The notes under the pieces were generated by a model. The model searched no databases. It was not told the DNA's origin and saw only the letters and a list, made by a program, of their open reading frames with translations. Made by a program: the position numbers and the translations under genes. This document shows positions 34,270 through 43,352 of a stretch of 64,000 bases of DNA, one piece after another. The DNA is taken from NCBI RefSeq assembly GCF_014842265.1, contig NZ_JACYVI010000017.1:31753-95752 (forward strand), written 5' to 3'. Source of the stretch: Pseudomonas sp. CFBP 13711. GTDB lineage: Bacteria; Pseudomonadota; Gammaproteobacteria; Pseudomonadales; Pseudomonadaceae. Numbering within the stretch: position 1 is the first letter of the stretch; every line of letters starts with the position of its first letter.

Positions 34270-35214
34270 ATGGAACACGAAGCTTTTTGGCTGGACGCTC
34301 AAGATCACAGTCGCCTCTATGTGCATGCCTGGAGACCGATGGGCAATGCCCGGGCGGTGGTCCTTTTTTCCCACGGCATGGCTGAGCACGCCGGGCGCTA
34401 TGACAGATTGGGCAAGGCATTGATGCGGGCAGGTTTCGCCCTGTATGGCGCCGATCAGCGTGGCCACGGCCATTCGGCCACCTATGGCACCCTGGGCCAT
34501 TACGCCGATCAGGACGGCTGGAACAAAGTGGTTGGCGACCTCGCCACGCTGAAAGCGTCGATTGCGGTGCGTCATCCGGGGGTGCCGGTGTTCTTGCTGG
34601 GTCACAGCATGGGCAGTTACATCGCCCAGGGTTATTTGCTGCACCACAGCGCCAGTTTGCAGGGCGTGATTCTCAGCGGTTCGAATTACCACCCCGTCAC
34701 CTTCTATCGCTCGGCGGCGCTGGTCGCTCGTATTGAACGCTGGCGGAAAGGCCCGACCGGGCGCAGTGCGCTGATCGAACACTTGTCGTTCGGCTCCTTC
34801 AACAAACGCTTCAAGCCCGCACGCACCTGCTATGACTGGCTCAATCGCGACCCGGCCGAGGTTGACGCCTACAGCAACGACCCGCTGTGCGGCTTCCGCT
34901 GCACCAATCAACTGTGGATGGACCTTCTCGGGGGCCTGCAGCAGATCAGCAAGCGTTCGAACCTGGCGCAGATCGATCCCGGACTGCCGATCCTGATTAT
35001 CGGTGGCGAATGTGATCCGGTGAGCGATGGCAAGCGTCTCACGCATCTGGCCGACGCTCTGAGCGGCACCGACCACCCGTTTGTTACGCTGAAGGTCTAT
35101 CCGCAGGCGCGTCACGAGATCCTCATCGAGACCAACCGTGAAGAAGTCACCCGGGATCTGCTCGCCTGGCTTGAACAGGCGCTGCAGCAGCCAAGGCCGC
35201 GCCGCAGCGAATGA
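34270..35214 (+). CDS. Alpha/beta hydrolase, monoacylglycerol-lipase-like
   Basis: A 314-residue serine hydrolase of the Hydrolase_4 type. The nucleophile elbow GHSMGS is near residues 115-120, the oxyanion SHGMAEHAGRY near 34-44, the acid Asp in GGECDPVSDG near 244, and the His in ARHEIL near 280. It probably cleaves acylglycerols or similar esters and so feeds fatty acids to the adjacent FadD enzymes. It is followed by phaJ on the same strand with a 40-base gap, likely one operon, divergent from fadD2 across the PsrA box. No signal peptide, so it is cytoplasmic. Confidence 0.88.
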   Translation: MEHEAFWLDAQDHSRLYVHAWRPMGNARAVVLFSHGMAEHAGRYDRLGKALMRAGFALYGADQRGHGHSATYGTLGHYADQDGWNKVVGDLATLKASIAVRHPGVPVFLLGHSMGSYIAQGYLLHHSASLQGVILSGSNYHPVTFYRSAALVARIERWRKGPTGRSALIEHLSFGSFNKRFKPARTCYDWLNRDPAEVDAYSNDPLCGFRCTNQLWMDLLGGLQQISKRSNLAQIDPGLPILIIGGECDPVSDGKRLTHLADALSGTDHPFVTLKVYPQARHEILIETNREEVTRDLLAWLEQALQQPRPRRSE

Positions 35215-35254
35215 CGTCAGTGGTTCATCTTTCTTAATTGTCACAGGACACCCC

Positions 35255-35725
35255 ATGACCCAAGTCACCAACACGCCGTACGAAGCCCTTGAAGTCGGTC
35301 AGACTGCCAGCTACAGCAAAACCGTTGAAGAGCGTCATATCCAGCTGTTTGCCGAAATGTCCGGCGACCGCAACCCGGTGCACCTGGACGCCGAATTCGC
35401 GGCCAAAAGCATGTTCAAGGATCGCATCGCCCACGGCATGTTCAGCGGCGCATTGATCAGCGCGGCGGTGGCCTGTGAACTGCCTGGCCCGGGCACGATT
35501 TACCTGGGTCAGCAGATGACCTTCCAGAAGCCGGTGAAGATCGGCGACACCCTGACCGTACGCCTGGAAATCCTCGAGAAACTGCCGAAATTCCGCGTGC
35601 GCATCGCCACTCGCGTGTTCAACCAGAACGATGAGCTGGTGGTGGATGGCGAGGCCGAAATCCTCGCGCCACGCAAGCTGCAGACCGTGACCCTGGCCGA
35701 CCTGCCACCCATCACCGTGGGTTGA
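35255..35725 (+). CDS. phaJ: (R)-specific enoyl-CoA hydratase, MaoC/PhaJ type
   Basis: A 156-residue hot-dog-fold enzyme. The hydratase-2 motif is complete: FAEMSGDRNPVHLD with catalytic D38 and H43. PhaJ turns trans-2-enoyl-CoA from beta-oxidation into (R)-3-hydroxyacyl-CoA, the precursor for medium-chain PHA and (R)-3-hydroxy acids. Length and its place beside fadD2 match pseudomonad PhaJ1 (by memory of the P. putida and P. aeruginosa order). ATG at 35255 with AGGAC upstream. A longer in-frame start at 35138 overlaps the hydrolase gene and is rejected. Confidence 0.88.
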   Translation: MTQVTNTPYEALEVGQTASYSKTVEERHIQLFAEMSGDRNPVHLDAEFAAKSMFKDRIAHGMFSGALISAAVACELPGPGTIYLGQQMTFQKPVKIGDTLTVRLEILEKLPKFRVRIATRVFNQNDELVVDGEAEILAPRKLQTVTLADLPPITVG

Positions 35726-35784
35726 GCCGGCGCCAGCCTCCTTCCGGCGCAGCAGTCAGCACGCACGGCCACCACGCAAAAAAA

Positions 35785-35804
35785 TGGGCAACCGAAGTTG
35801 CCCA
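35785..35804 (-). terminator. Terminator with UUCG-type loop, minus strand
   Basis: TGGGCAAC / GTTGCCCA stem; on the minus strand the loop is C(TTCG)G and the stem is followed by TTTTTTT. It lies 32 bases past the stop of the 38-residue gene and may also stop phaJ transcription. Confidence 0.85.
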
Positions 35805-35835
35805 AAATGCCTTGCGTGCTCTTTGTGTAGAAGAC

Positions 35836-35952
35836 TCAGCGTCTTCCGCGCCGGGGTGAGTCTCTCCAGATGAACAGTCCGACGCTTGAATAAATCACCA
35901 TCGCCAGCCCCACCGTCATGACGCCGGCTATCACTGCGTGGTCGAGAAACAT
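35836..35952 (-). CDS. Small single-pass membrane protein, 38 aa
   Basis: A 38-codon gene with AAGGAG six bases upstream of its ATG at 35952 and a perfect intrinsic terminator downstream, so it is very likely real although most callers would skip it. The protein has one hydrophobic helix (AVIAGVMTVGLAMVIYSSVG, about residues 6-25), then an aromatic residue run (LFIW) and a basic end (RRGRR), predicting an N-out, C-in membrane microprotein. The function is unknown. No relationship to neighbours is apparent. Confidence 0.75.
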   Translation of the reverse strand: MFLDHAVIAGVMTVGLAMVIYSSVGLFIWRDSPRRGRR

Positions 35953-36085
35953 GCGCACTCCTTCTGCCCGAGTCTGTTTAATGGGCGCAGAGTAATCAGT
36001 GGGGTGACGAGAGGAATTGACTCAGGTCAATGCCGGCGTGAATCACAAAGAGCAGCCGGCAGACGGGGGACGAACGGAAGGCGGG

Positions 36086-36247
36086 TCAGCGTTTTTTCGG
36101 TTTGCTCTTGGCTTTCTTCTTGCCCTTGCCCAGCGGCATGGCCTGCTCGAAAGCGCTGCGGACTTCGTTCAGGCGTTTGTCATTGAGGTCGTGAACACGC
36201 TTGGCGCGCTCGGCGCTCAGGTCTACCAGTTTTCCGTCATCGCTCAT
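36086..36247 (-). CDS. Small basic hypothetical protein, 53 aa
   Basis: 53 residues from the ATG at 36247. The N-terminal half is acidic/mixed helical (LSAERAKRVHDLNDKRLNEV) and the last 14 residues are almost all Lys/Pro/Ser (GKGKKKAKSKPKKR), suggesting nucleic-acid binding. A GAGCG precedes the start. The longer frame to 36280 gives no better start. The same strand carries the 115-residue gene upstream, 66 bases away. No family recognised. Confidence 0.62.
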   Translation of the reverse strand: MSDDGKLVDLSAERAKRVHDLNDKRLNEVRSAFEQAMPLGKGKKKAKSKPKKR

Positions 36248-36313
36248 GGCGTATCGCTCGTGAATAGCTGTTGCCGCCAATAATGCGCAATCAAGGCGGC
36301 GCTGACCAGCGCC

Positions 36314-36661
36314 TCAGACTTTCAGGTCGACCCACAGGCCCTGGCGCGGCTCGTCGTCGATGATCGGCACCACCGGCACGGTGTCGTCGGCATTGAGGAA
36401 ATCCCCGGGAATGGCCGGGCCTTCTTGAAGATCAGGGTGACGGTCGGCCACGCGCCGGTCGCTGCGGCGGCGTTGGTGGCGACGTTGTTCCTCGCGCAGC
36501 AGCAATTCGGCCTGCTCGCGGTCACGTTCGCCCAGGTCGATGTTGGTTTCGCTCGAACTCTTTTGAATCGGCGTTACCGGCGGGATGTCCGGGGTGGGTT
36601 TGACCGGGTCCAGCTGCGAAGTCACGGGGGCCGCGCTCAGTGGGATCAGCGGTGGCAGCAT
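36314..36661 (-). CDS. Proline-rich hypothetical protein, 115 aa
   Basis: 115 residues. The first 45 are Pro/Ser/Thr-rich (PLIPLSAAPVTSQLDPVKPT) and disordered; the next 30 are a highly charged Arg/Glu/Gln helix (REQAELLLREEQRRHQRRRS); the tail is acidic. AGGAG lies eight bases upstream of the ATG at 36661. Relatives are annotated in databases as aspartate-semialdehyde dehydrogenase, which is plainly wrong for this length and composition. The function is unknown; it is divergent from rapA. Confidence 0.7.
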   Translation of the reverse strand: MLPPLIPLSAAPVTSQLDPVKPTPDIPPVTPIQKSSSETNIDLGERDREQAELLLREEQRRHQRRRSDRRVADRHPDLQEGPAIPGDFLNADDTVPVVPIIDDEPRQGLWVDLKV

Positions 36662-36867
36662 GGTAATGGTCTCCTGTTATCAAGCTGTCGGCTGCCGTTT
36701 CGTCGACTTGAGCCGATTCAAGCGCGATTTTCGACTATGTTTTTCGCAGCAAGTGCCCGCCTCAGGCGCGCCACCCAATATATCCGGGCGTTTTTACAAT
36801 GTGGCTTTGGCCTGGGCGCCTTGTTCCGTTAACATAGTCGGCTTTTTCAAGGCGGGAGTCAGGCAGC

Positions 36868-39714
36868 ATGTCGCAGCAGTATCAACCGGGGCAACGCTGG
36901 ATTAGCGACAGCGAAGCCGAGCTGGGTTTGGGCACCGTTCTGGCTCAGGACGGCCGCTTGCTGACCGTGCTCTATCCGGCCACTGGCGACACGCGCCAGT
37001 ATGCTTTGCGCAATGCGCCGCTGACGCGGGTGCGCTTCTCGCCGGGTGACACCATCACCCACTTCGAAAACTGGAAGATGACCGTCCGCGAAGTCGACGA
37101 CGTCGACGGCCTGCTGGTCTACCACGGCCTCAACGCGCAGAACCAGCCCGTGACCCTGCCGGAAACCCAGCTGTCGAACTTCATCCAGTTCCGTCTGGCC
37201 ACCGACCGCCTGTTTGCCGGGCAGATCGACCCACTCCCGTGGTTCTCCCTGCGTTATCACACCCTCGAACACACCAGCCGCCAGCTGCAATCCTCGCTGT
37301 GGGGCCTGGGCGGCGTGCGCGCACAACCGATCGCTCACCAGCTGCACATCGCCCGTGAAGTCGCCGACCGTATCGCGCCGCGGGTTTTGCTGGCGGACGA
37401 AGTGGGGCTGGGTAAAACCATCGAAGCCGGTCTGGTCATCCACCGCCAGTTGCTCTCGGGCCGCGCTAACCGGGTGCTGATCCTGGTACCGGAAAACCTG
37501 CAGCACCAGTGGCTGGTGGAAATGCGCCGCCGCTTCAACCTGCAGGTCGCGCTGTTCGATGCCGAACGTTTCATCGAAAGCGATGCCAGCAACCCGTTCG
37601 AAGACACGCAACTGGCGCTGGTGTCGCTGGAATGGTTGGTTGAGGACGAGAAGGCCCAGGATGCGCTGTTCGCGGCGGGCTGGGACCTGCTGGTCGTCGA
37701 CGAGGCCCACCACCTGGTCTGGCACGAAGAAAAGGCCAGCCGCGAGTACTCGCTGGTCGAGCAACTGGCCGAGGTCATTCCCGGCGTGCTGCTGCTGACC
37801 GCAACTCCCGAGCAGCTCGGTCAGGACAGCCACTTTGCCCGTCTGCGCCTGCTGGACCCGAACCGTTTCCATGACCTGCACGCCTTCCGCGCCGAGAGCG
37901 AAAACTATCGCCCGGTGGCCGAAGCCGTTCAGGAGCTGCTGGACAAAGGCACGCTGTCGCCAAAAGCCAACGAGACCATCCGTGGTTTCCTCGGCGCCGA
38001 AGCCGAAGCGCTGCTGACCGCTGTTGCCGCCGGCGACGCCGAAGCCAGTGCCCGCCTGATCCGAGAACTGCTTGACCGTCATGGCACCGGCCGCGTGCTG
38101 TTCCGTAACACCCGCGCTGCCGTGCAAGGGTTCCCGGAGCGCAAGCTGCACCCGTATCCCCTGCCCTGCCCGGCTGAATACCTGGAACTGCCGATTGGCG
38201 AACACGCCGACCTGTACCCGGAAGTCAGCTTCCAGGCCCAAAGCGAGCTCAGCGAAGAAGAGCGCTGGTGGCGTTTCGATCCGCGCGTTGACTGGCTGAT
38301 CGACACCCTGAAAATGCTCAAACGCGTGAAGGTGCTGGTCATCTGCGCCCACGCCGAAACCGCGATGGACCTGGAAGACGCCCTGCGCGTGCGTTCCGGT
38401 ATTCCGGCGACAGTCTTCCACGAAGGCATGAACATCCTCGAGCGTGACCGCGCGGCGGCGTATTTCGCCGACGAAGAGTTCGGCGCCCAGGTGCTGATCT
38501 GTTCGGAAATCGGCAGTGAAGGCCGCAACTTCCAGTTCTCCCATCACCTGGTGCTGTTCGACCTGCCTGCGCACCCGGACCTGCTGGAGCAGCGGATCGG
38601 CCGTCTGGACCGGATTGGCCAGAAGCACATCATCGAGCTGCACGTGCCGTATCTGGAAACCAGCCCGCAAGAGCGGCTGTTCCAGTGGTATCACGAGGCG
38701 CTCAACGCATTCCTCAACACGTGCCCGACCGGCAACGCGCTGCAACATACGTTCGGTCCGCGCCTGTTGCCGCAGCTGGAAGGCGGCGACGAGGACGACT
38801 GGCAGGCGCTGGTGACCGAGGCCCGCAACGAGCGCGTGCGTCTGGAAAGCGAACTGCACACCGGCCGCGACCGTCTGCTGGAGCTGAATTCCGGCGGCGC
38901 CGGCGAAGGCGAAGCGCTGGTGGAGGCCATCCTTGAGCAGGACGATCAGTTCACCCTGCCGATTTACATGGAAACCCTGTTCGACGCGTTCGGCATCGAC
39001 AGCGAGGACCACTCGGAGAACGCGCTGATCCTGCGGCCGAGCGAGAAGATGCTCGACGCCAGCTTCCCGCTGGGCGACGACGAAGGCGTGACCATCACCT
39101 ACGACCGTAATCAGGCGCTGGCCCGCGAGGACATGCAGTTCATTACCTGGGAACACCCGATGGTGCAGGGCGGCATGGATCTGGTGCTGTCCGGCTCGAT
39201 GGGCAACACCGCCGTGGCACTCATCAAGAACAAGGCGCTGAAGCCCGGCACCGTGTTGCTGGAATTGCTCTACGTCAGTGAAGTGGTCGCGCCGCGCTCG
39301 CTGCAACTGGGCCGCTACCTGCCGCCGGCCGCGCTGCGTTGCCTGCTGGACGGCAACGGCAACGACCTGTCGGGCCGCGTGTCCTTCACCACCCTGAACG
39401 ATCAGCTGGAGAGCGTGCCCCGGGCCAGCGCCAACAAGTTCATTCAAGCACAGCGCGACGTGCTCAACCCGCAGATCAACGCCGCCGAAAGCAAAATCGC
39501 GCCGAAGCACGCTGAACGTGTGGCGGAAGCGCAGCGACGTCTGGCGGCAGACACCGAAGAAGAGCTGGCGCGTTTGACCGCGTTGCAAGCGGTCAACCCG
39601 ACCGTGCGCGACAGCGAACTGGCGGCATTGCGTGAACAACGTGAGCAAGGCCTGGCGATGCTGGAAAAAGCCGCGCTGCGCCTTGAAGCGATTCGGGTGC
39701 TGGTCGCCGGCTAA
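36868..39714 (+). CDS. rapA: RNA polymerase-associated protein RapA
   Basis: A 948-residue Swi2/Snf2 ATPase that binds RNA polymerase and recycles it after transcription. N-terminal Tudor-like domains (residues 1-105) precede the motor: Walker A DEVGLGKTIEAGL near 177-190, DEAH at about 278, SAT-like LLTATPEQLG near 310, and the second lobe ICSEIGSEGRNFQFS near 547 with QRIGRLDRIGQK near 578. The C-terminal half is the RapA-specific domain. Length agrees with E. coli RapA (968). GGCGGGAG lies upstream of the ATG at 36868. Confidence 0.97.
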   Translation: MSQQYQPGQRWISDSEAELGLGTVLAQDGRLLTVLYPATGDTRQYALRNAPLTRVRFSPGDTITHFENWKMTVREVDDVDGLLVYHGLNAQNQPVTLPETQLSNFIQFRLATDRLFAGQIDPLPWFSLRYHTLEHTSRQLQSSLWGLGGVRAQPIAHQLHIAREVADRIAPRVLLADEVGLGKTIEAGLVIHRQLLSGRANRVLILVPENLQHQWLVEMRRRFNLQVALFDAERFIESDASNPFEDTQLALVSLEWLVEDEKAQDALFAAGWDLLVVDEAHHLVWHEEKASREYSLVEQLAEVIPGVLLLTATPEQLGQDSHFARLRLLDPNRFHDLHAFRAESENYRPVAEAVQELLDKGTLSPKANETIRGFLGAEAEALLTAVAAGDAEASARLIRELLDRHGTGRVLFRNTRAAVQGFPERKLHPYPLPCPAEYLELPIGEHADLYPEVSFQAQSELSEEERWWRFDPRVDWLIDTLKMLKRVKVLVICAHAETAMDLEDALRVRSGIPATVFHEGMNILERDRAAAYFADEEFGAQVLICSEIGSEGRNFQFSHHLVLFDLPAHPDLLEQRIGRLDRIGQKHIIELHVPYLETSPQERLFQWYHEALNAFLNTCPTGNALQHTFGPRLLPQLEGGDEDDWQALVTEARNERVRLESELHTGRDRLLELNSGGAGEGEALVEAILEQDDQFTLPIYMETLFDAFGIDSEDHSENALILRPSEKMLDASFPLGDDEGVTITYDRNQALAREDMQFITWEHPMVQGGMDLVLSGSMGNTAVALIKNKALKPGTVLLELLYVSEVVAPRSLQLGRYLPPAALRCLLDGNGNDLSGRVSFTTLNDQLESVPRASANKFIQAQRDVLNPQINAAESKIAPKHAERVAEAQRRLAADTEEELARLTALQAVNPTVRDSELAALREQREQGLAMLEKAALRLEAIRVLVAG

Positions 39715-39733
39715 TCAGGTTCGCCGCAGGAAA

Positions 39734-39828
39734 TGTGGGAGTGAGCTTGCTCACGAAGGGGCCGGGACGTTCAGCCATTTTCTCTACTGACTGAACTTAA
39801 GCCTTCGCGAGCAAGCTAGCTCCCACGG
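39734..39828. repeat. REP family A inverted pair
   Basis: GTGGGAGTGAGCTTGCTCACGAA (39735-39757) and the inverse CTTCGCGAGCAAGCTAGCTCCCA (39803-39825) flank the same inner segment seen in the copy at 30011-30104. It lies between the convergent rapA and MFS genes. Confidence 0.85.
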
Positions 39829-39920
39829 GATAGCGCTCGGCTCGGGATCTTCTAGACCCCACAAAGCGCATGTGCACTTACTTTAAAGTAGGCCGCTGTG
39901 GTGTGGGAGTGATCGGGGGA

Positions 39921-41276
39921 TCACGCCACCGACGGCTTCACCCCCTGCCCCACCGGCTCATCCGCCACCATCCCCTCGCGCATCCGCTGCGCATCAGCGC
40001 TGAAGCACTTCGACGCGCGCACCAGAAACACCAACACGAAAAACAACGCCACCGGTATCAAATACATCGCATCGTGCAGCCCCACCGCCTTGAACGGTTC
40101 GGTCATCTGCTCGACCTGCGCGGCGTACATGGCCGAGTGAGCGAAATGGTCCGACAACAGACCTACCACCACCGGTCCCAGCCCGCCGCCCAGCAGATAC
40201 AGACCAGCAAAGAACAGCGCCATGGCCGTGGCGCGCAGTCGGGGCTGCACCACGTCCTGAATCGCGGTGTAAACGCAGGTGTAGAAGTTGTAGGAAAACA
40301 GCCAGCCAAGACTGAACACCCCGACGAACACGCCGATCTCGATGCGTCCGGCGTGCAGCGCATAACCGGTGCACAGCGTCGCAACCACCATGCTCATCGC
40401 GGCAAACATCAGGCGGCCGTTGCTCCAGCGTTGATGCAGCTTGTCCGCCACCCAGCCGCCGACGGTCAGGCCAACGAGACCGGTCACGCCGACGATCATG
40501 CCGGTGGCCATCGCCGCTTCCTGCAAGGGCAGTAAAAAATAGCGCTGCAGCATCGGCACCATGAACGAGTTGCACGCGTAGGTGGCGAAGTTGAACGCCA
40601 GACCGGCGAGCACCAGCCAGCGGAACGTAGGAATCGACAGCACGCGACGGATCGGCCGGTCGATTTTCTCCTGGGAAATGGCCACGCTTTCAGCGGCGCC
40701 CCGGGCCGGCTCGCGAATGAAGAACATGAACACCGCCAGCACCAGCCCCGGCACCGCGGCGATGAAGAACGGCGCGCGCCAGCTGCCGAACGCCTGCACC
40801 ATCGCGCCGATGGTAAAAAACGCCAGCAGCAGCCCCAGGGGCAATCCCAGCATAAAGATGCCCATGGCCCGGGCGCGGCGGTGGGCGGGGAACAGGTCGC
40901 CGATCAACGAGTTGGCCGCGGGCGCATAGCTGGCCTCACCAATGCCCACGCCCATGCGCACCAGCAGAAACGCCCAGAAGTTGCCGACCAGACCGTTTAC
41001 CGCCGTCAGGCCGCTCCACACCGCCAGCCCCCAGCCCATCAACTTGCGCCGTGAGCCGTTGTCGGCCATGCGCCCCAACGGCAGCCCGGCCACTGCGTAC
41101 ACCAGGGTGAAGGCGGTGCCGATGATGCCGAGCTGAAAGTCGCTCAGCGACCATTCCTTGCGGATGGGCTCGATGATGATCGCGGGAATCGTGCGGTCGA
41201 AGAAATTGAACAGGTTGGCCAGAAACAGCAGAAACAGAACGCGCCAAGCGTTCCTTGCCTGAGTCGATTGATCCAT
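39921..41276 (-). CDS. MFS transporter, spinster-like
   Basis: A 451-residue, 12-helix major facilitator. The N-terminal helix LFLLFLANLFNFFDRTIPAII with the acidic Asp in FFDR, loop 2-3 LGRMADNGSRRKLMGWG and the motif in helix 5 (GIGEASYAPAANSLIGDLFP) are typical of the spinster/organophosphate-hydrolase-cluster group. An aromatic-acid or lipid-type substrate is possible but unproven. The gene stands alone; 273 bases separate it from DUF2288. Confidence 0.88.
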   Translation of the reverse strand: MDQSTQARNAWRVLFLLFLANLFNFFDRTIPAIIIEPIRKEWSLSDFQLGIIGTAFTLVYAVAGLPLGRMADNGSRRKLMGWGLAVWSGLTAVNGLVGNFWAFLLVRMGVGIGEASYAPAANSLIGDLFPAHRRARAMGIFMLGLPLGLLLAFFTIGAMVQAFGSWRAPFFIAAVPGLVLAVFMFFIREPARGAAESVAISQEKIDRPIRRVLSIPTFRWLVLAGLAFNFATYACNSFMVPMLQRYFLLPLQEAAMATGMIVGVTGLVGLTVGGWVADKLHQRWSNGRLMFAAMSMVVATLCTGYALHAGRIEIGVFVGVFSLGWLFSYNFYTCVYTAIQDVVQPRLRATAMALFFAGLYLLGGGLGPVVVGLLSDHFAHSAMYAAQVEQMTEPFKAVGLHDAMYLIPVALFFVLVFLVRASKCFSADAQRMREGMVADEPVGQGVKPSVA

Positions 41277-41549
41277 GGGGCGCTCTCTTTCTTGTTATAG
41301 GAGGCTATCCCGGCTGACGCCTCCGGTTTGCCTGAAATCTAGTCACGCCTTGGCACTCTGTCTGTGAACATTCGCCCCGCTGATACCCATCCATTGAACG
41401 TCCGCCAGAAATCCCGGAGCGACCCTGATGGTTTTCCCAAAATGAAGCATCGATTCGGTGAGACATTCCGCTACCGACGACACACCGGCAGTTACCGCAT
41501 TACCCACTTTGCCATCATCCGACGCACCATTTTTGAGCAGCGACCAGCG
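41277..41549. other. Intergenic region, MFS promoter side
   Basis: 273 bases between the MFS start and the end of the DUF2288 gene. It contains only frames that do not look like proteins. No repeat, terminator or convincing promoter stands out. Confidence 0.4.
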
Positions 41550-41849
41550 TCACGCCCTCTCGTGGATCAACACCCACGGCGCGACAACCACTGCCCAGAG
41601 AGGCGGATTGCGCTCGAAAAGATCCAGAGCCTTTGATTCAGAGACCTTGCCGACGTCCCCACTCTTGAGCCACGCAGCCACTTGCGCCTCACTGTTCTCG
41701 GCAAATGCCTGGGCCACGGCGATCAAATCCAGGCTGGGCTCGACCCACAACAGGGCACCCTTCGCAAAAAATGGTTGCAATTCATTCCACGTAATCGAAG
41801 CCGTTTCGCCAAGCAGTTTGGCATAGAGGGTGCTAGGTTCTTGCGTCAT
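41550..41849 (-). CDS. DUF2288 family protein
   Basis: A 99-residue cytoplasmic protein. The pattern LLGETASITWNELQPFFAKGALLWV (residues 12-36, seen in two parts: ETASITWNELQPFF and AKGALLWV), then DLIAVAQAFAEN, then WLKSGDVGKVSE, is the DUF2288 family. The function is unknown. ATG at 41849. It lies divergent from braC, across a 328-base intergenic region. Confidence 0.82.
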   Translation of the reverse strand: MTQEPSTLYAKLLGETASITWNELQPFFAKGALLWVEPSLDLIAVAQAFAENSEAQVAAWLKSGDVGKVSESKALDLFERNPPLWAVVVAPWVLIHERA

Positions 41850-42177
41850 GGGTTTTCACCGTATTGGAAAATCGGCGCAATGATAGCGCCGCCCTCCGTA
41901 CCGACAAACCCGGATTCAAGTGATTGATTGCAGGGAAGTTCGCCCAAGCCGACCGGTTCGTTGCCCGACAGGGTTATAGAGCAGGCTTGATTGTGTATCT
42001 TTCTGTCGATTAAGCGACATCCACAGGTTTTGCCCCCCGCAGCCAGCTATTCAAGCGATCGACCGGCGCTCTAAACTGTTCCGGTACAGTTGCTGGGGGT
42101 GCGGCCTGGAAATTCAATCCGGTCCTGCAGCTTTGGCCGTCAGGATTATAAAAACGACAACGCAAGAGTGGAGCATC
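41850..42177. promoter_or_regulatory. Intergenic region with the braC promoter
   Basis: 328 bases. It must hold the promoter of the branched-chain amino-acid operon. A short imperfect repeat CTGTTCCGGTACAG near 42077-42090 and the AT-rich TTATAAAAACGAC at 42147-42158 are visible. No hexamer pair with correct spacing could be assigned, so no promoter coordinates are given. Confidence 0.4.
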
Positions 42178-43305
42178 ATGACTAAGGGTATTAATCAGAT
42201 TTCCAAGCTGTTTGCCGCACTGGTTCTGGCGGGGGTTGCCAGTCACTCGTTCGCAGCTGACACAATCAAGATCGGCATTGCCGGCCCTAAAACCGGTGCT
42301 GTGGCCCAGTACGGCGACATGCAGTTCAGCGGCGCCAAGATGGCCATCGACCAGATCAACGCCAAAGGCGGCATCGACGGCAAGAAGCTTGAAGCGGTTG
42401 ATTACGATGATGCCTGTGACCCTAAACAAGCGGTCGCCATCGCCAACAAAGTGGTCAACGACGGCGTCAAGTTCGTGGTCGGTCACCTCTGCTCCAGCTC
42501 CACTCAGCCTGCTTCGGACATCTACGAAGACGAAGGCATCATCATGGTGACTCCGGCGGCCACCAGCCCGGAAATCACTGCCCGTGGCTACAAAATGATC
42601 TTCCGTACCATCGGCCTGGACAGTGCGCAGGGACCGGCTGCCGGCGACTACATCGCCAAGCAGGTCAAGCCGAAGATCGTTGCGGTCATCCACGACAAAC
42701 AGCAATACGGTGAAGGCATCGCCACTGCCGTAAAGCAAACCCTGGAAAAAGACGGCGTGCAGGTCGCCCTGTTCGAAGGCATCAATGCCGGCGACAAGGA
42801 CTTCTCCTCGCTGATCGCCAAGATGAAGCAAGCCAACGTCGACTTCGTCTACTACGGCGGCTACCACCCTGAACTGGGTCTGATTCTGCGTCAGGCGCAG
42901 GAAAAAGGCCTGAAAGCCGGCTTCATGGGTCCGGAAGGCGTGGGCAACGCCTCCATCTCGCAGATCGCTCAGGACGCGTCCGAAGGTCTGCTGGTGACCC
43001 TGCCGAAATCCTTCGATCAGGACCCGGCCAACAATGAGCTGGTTGCTGCGTTCAAGGCGAAGAAAGAAGACCCGAGCGGTCCGTTCGTGTTCCCGGCCTA
43101 CGCTGCCGTGGAAGTGATTGCTGAAGCGATCAAGACCGCCAAGTCCGAAGACACCGCGAAAGTGGCAGCCGCCATTCACGCCGGTACGTTCAAAACCCCT
43201 ACCGGCGATCTGAGCTTCGACGCCAAGGGTGACTTGAAAGACTTCAAATTCGTCGTTTACACCTGGCACAAAGATGGCACCAAGACTGAAGCCCCTGTGA
43301 AATAA
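42178..43305 (+). CDS. braC: Branched-chain amino-acid ABC transporter, periplasmic binding protein
   Basis: A 375-residue binding protein with signal peptide (MTKGINQISKLFAALVLAGV, cleavage near SFAA at about residue 26). The mature protein has the Leu/Ile/Val-binding fold: IKIGIAGPKTGAVAQYGDMQ at the N-terminus and LCSSSTQPASDIYEDEGIIM near residues 104-123. The ATG at 42178 has GGAG upstream; a longer frame from 42133 is rejected. A terminator after the stop allows this gene to be made in excess over the membrane components. Confidence 0.95.
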   Translation: MTKGINQISKLFAALVLAGVASHSFAADTIKIGIAGPKTGAVAQYGDMQFSGAKMAIDQINAKGGIDGKKLEAVDYDDACDPKQAVAIANKVVNDGVKFVVGHLCSSSTQPASDIYEDEGIIMVTPAATSPEITARGYKMIFRTIGLDSAQGPAAGDYIAKQVKPKIVAVIHDKQQYGEGIATAVKQTLEKDGVQVALFEGINAGDKDFSSLIAKMKQANVDFVYYGGYHPELGLILRQAQEKGLKAGFMGPEGVGNASISQIAQDASEGLLVTLPKSFDQDPANNELVAAFKAKKEDPSGPFVFPAYAAVEVIAEAIKTAKSEDTAKVAAAIHAGTFKTPTGDLSFDAKGDLKDFKFVVYTWHKDGTKTEAPVK

Positions 43306-43326
43306 CGCGGCCTTCATGCTTACCCG

Positions 43327-43352
43327 AAGCCCACTGCAACCGCAGTGGGCTT
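43327..43352 (+). terminator. Intrinsic terminator between braC and braD
   Basis: AAGCCCACTGC / GCAGTGGGCTT stem with a four-base loop, followed by TGTTTT. It lies 22 bases past braC, inside the operon, and probably gives partial termination. Confidence 0.8.

Noticed and set aside
36859..39648. 929-residue frame on the minus strand of rapA
   Set aside because: It is a mirror of rapA, which has all Swi2/Snf2 motifs; the minus frame has only repetitive Gln/Arg/Leu-rich sequence.
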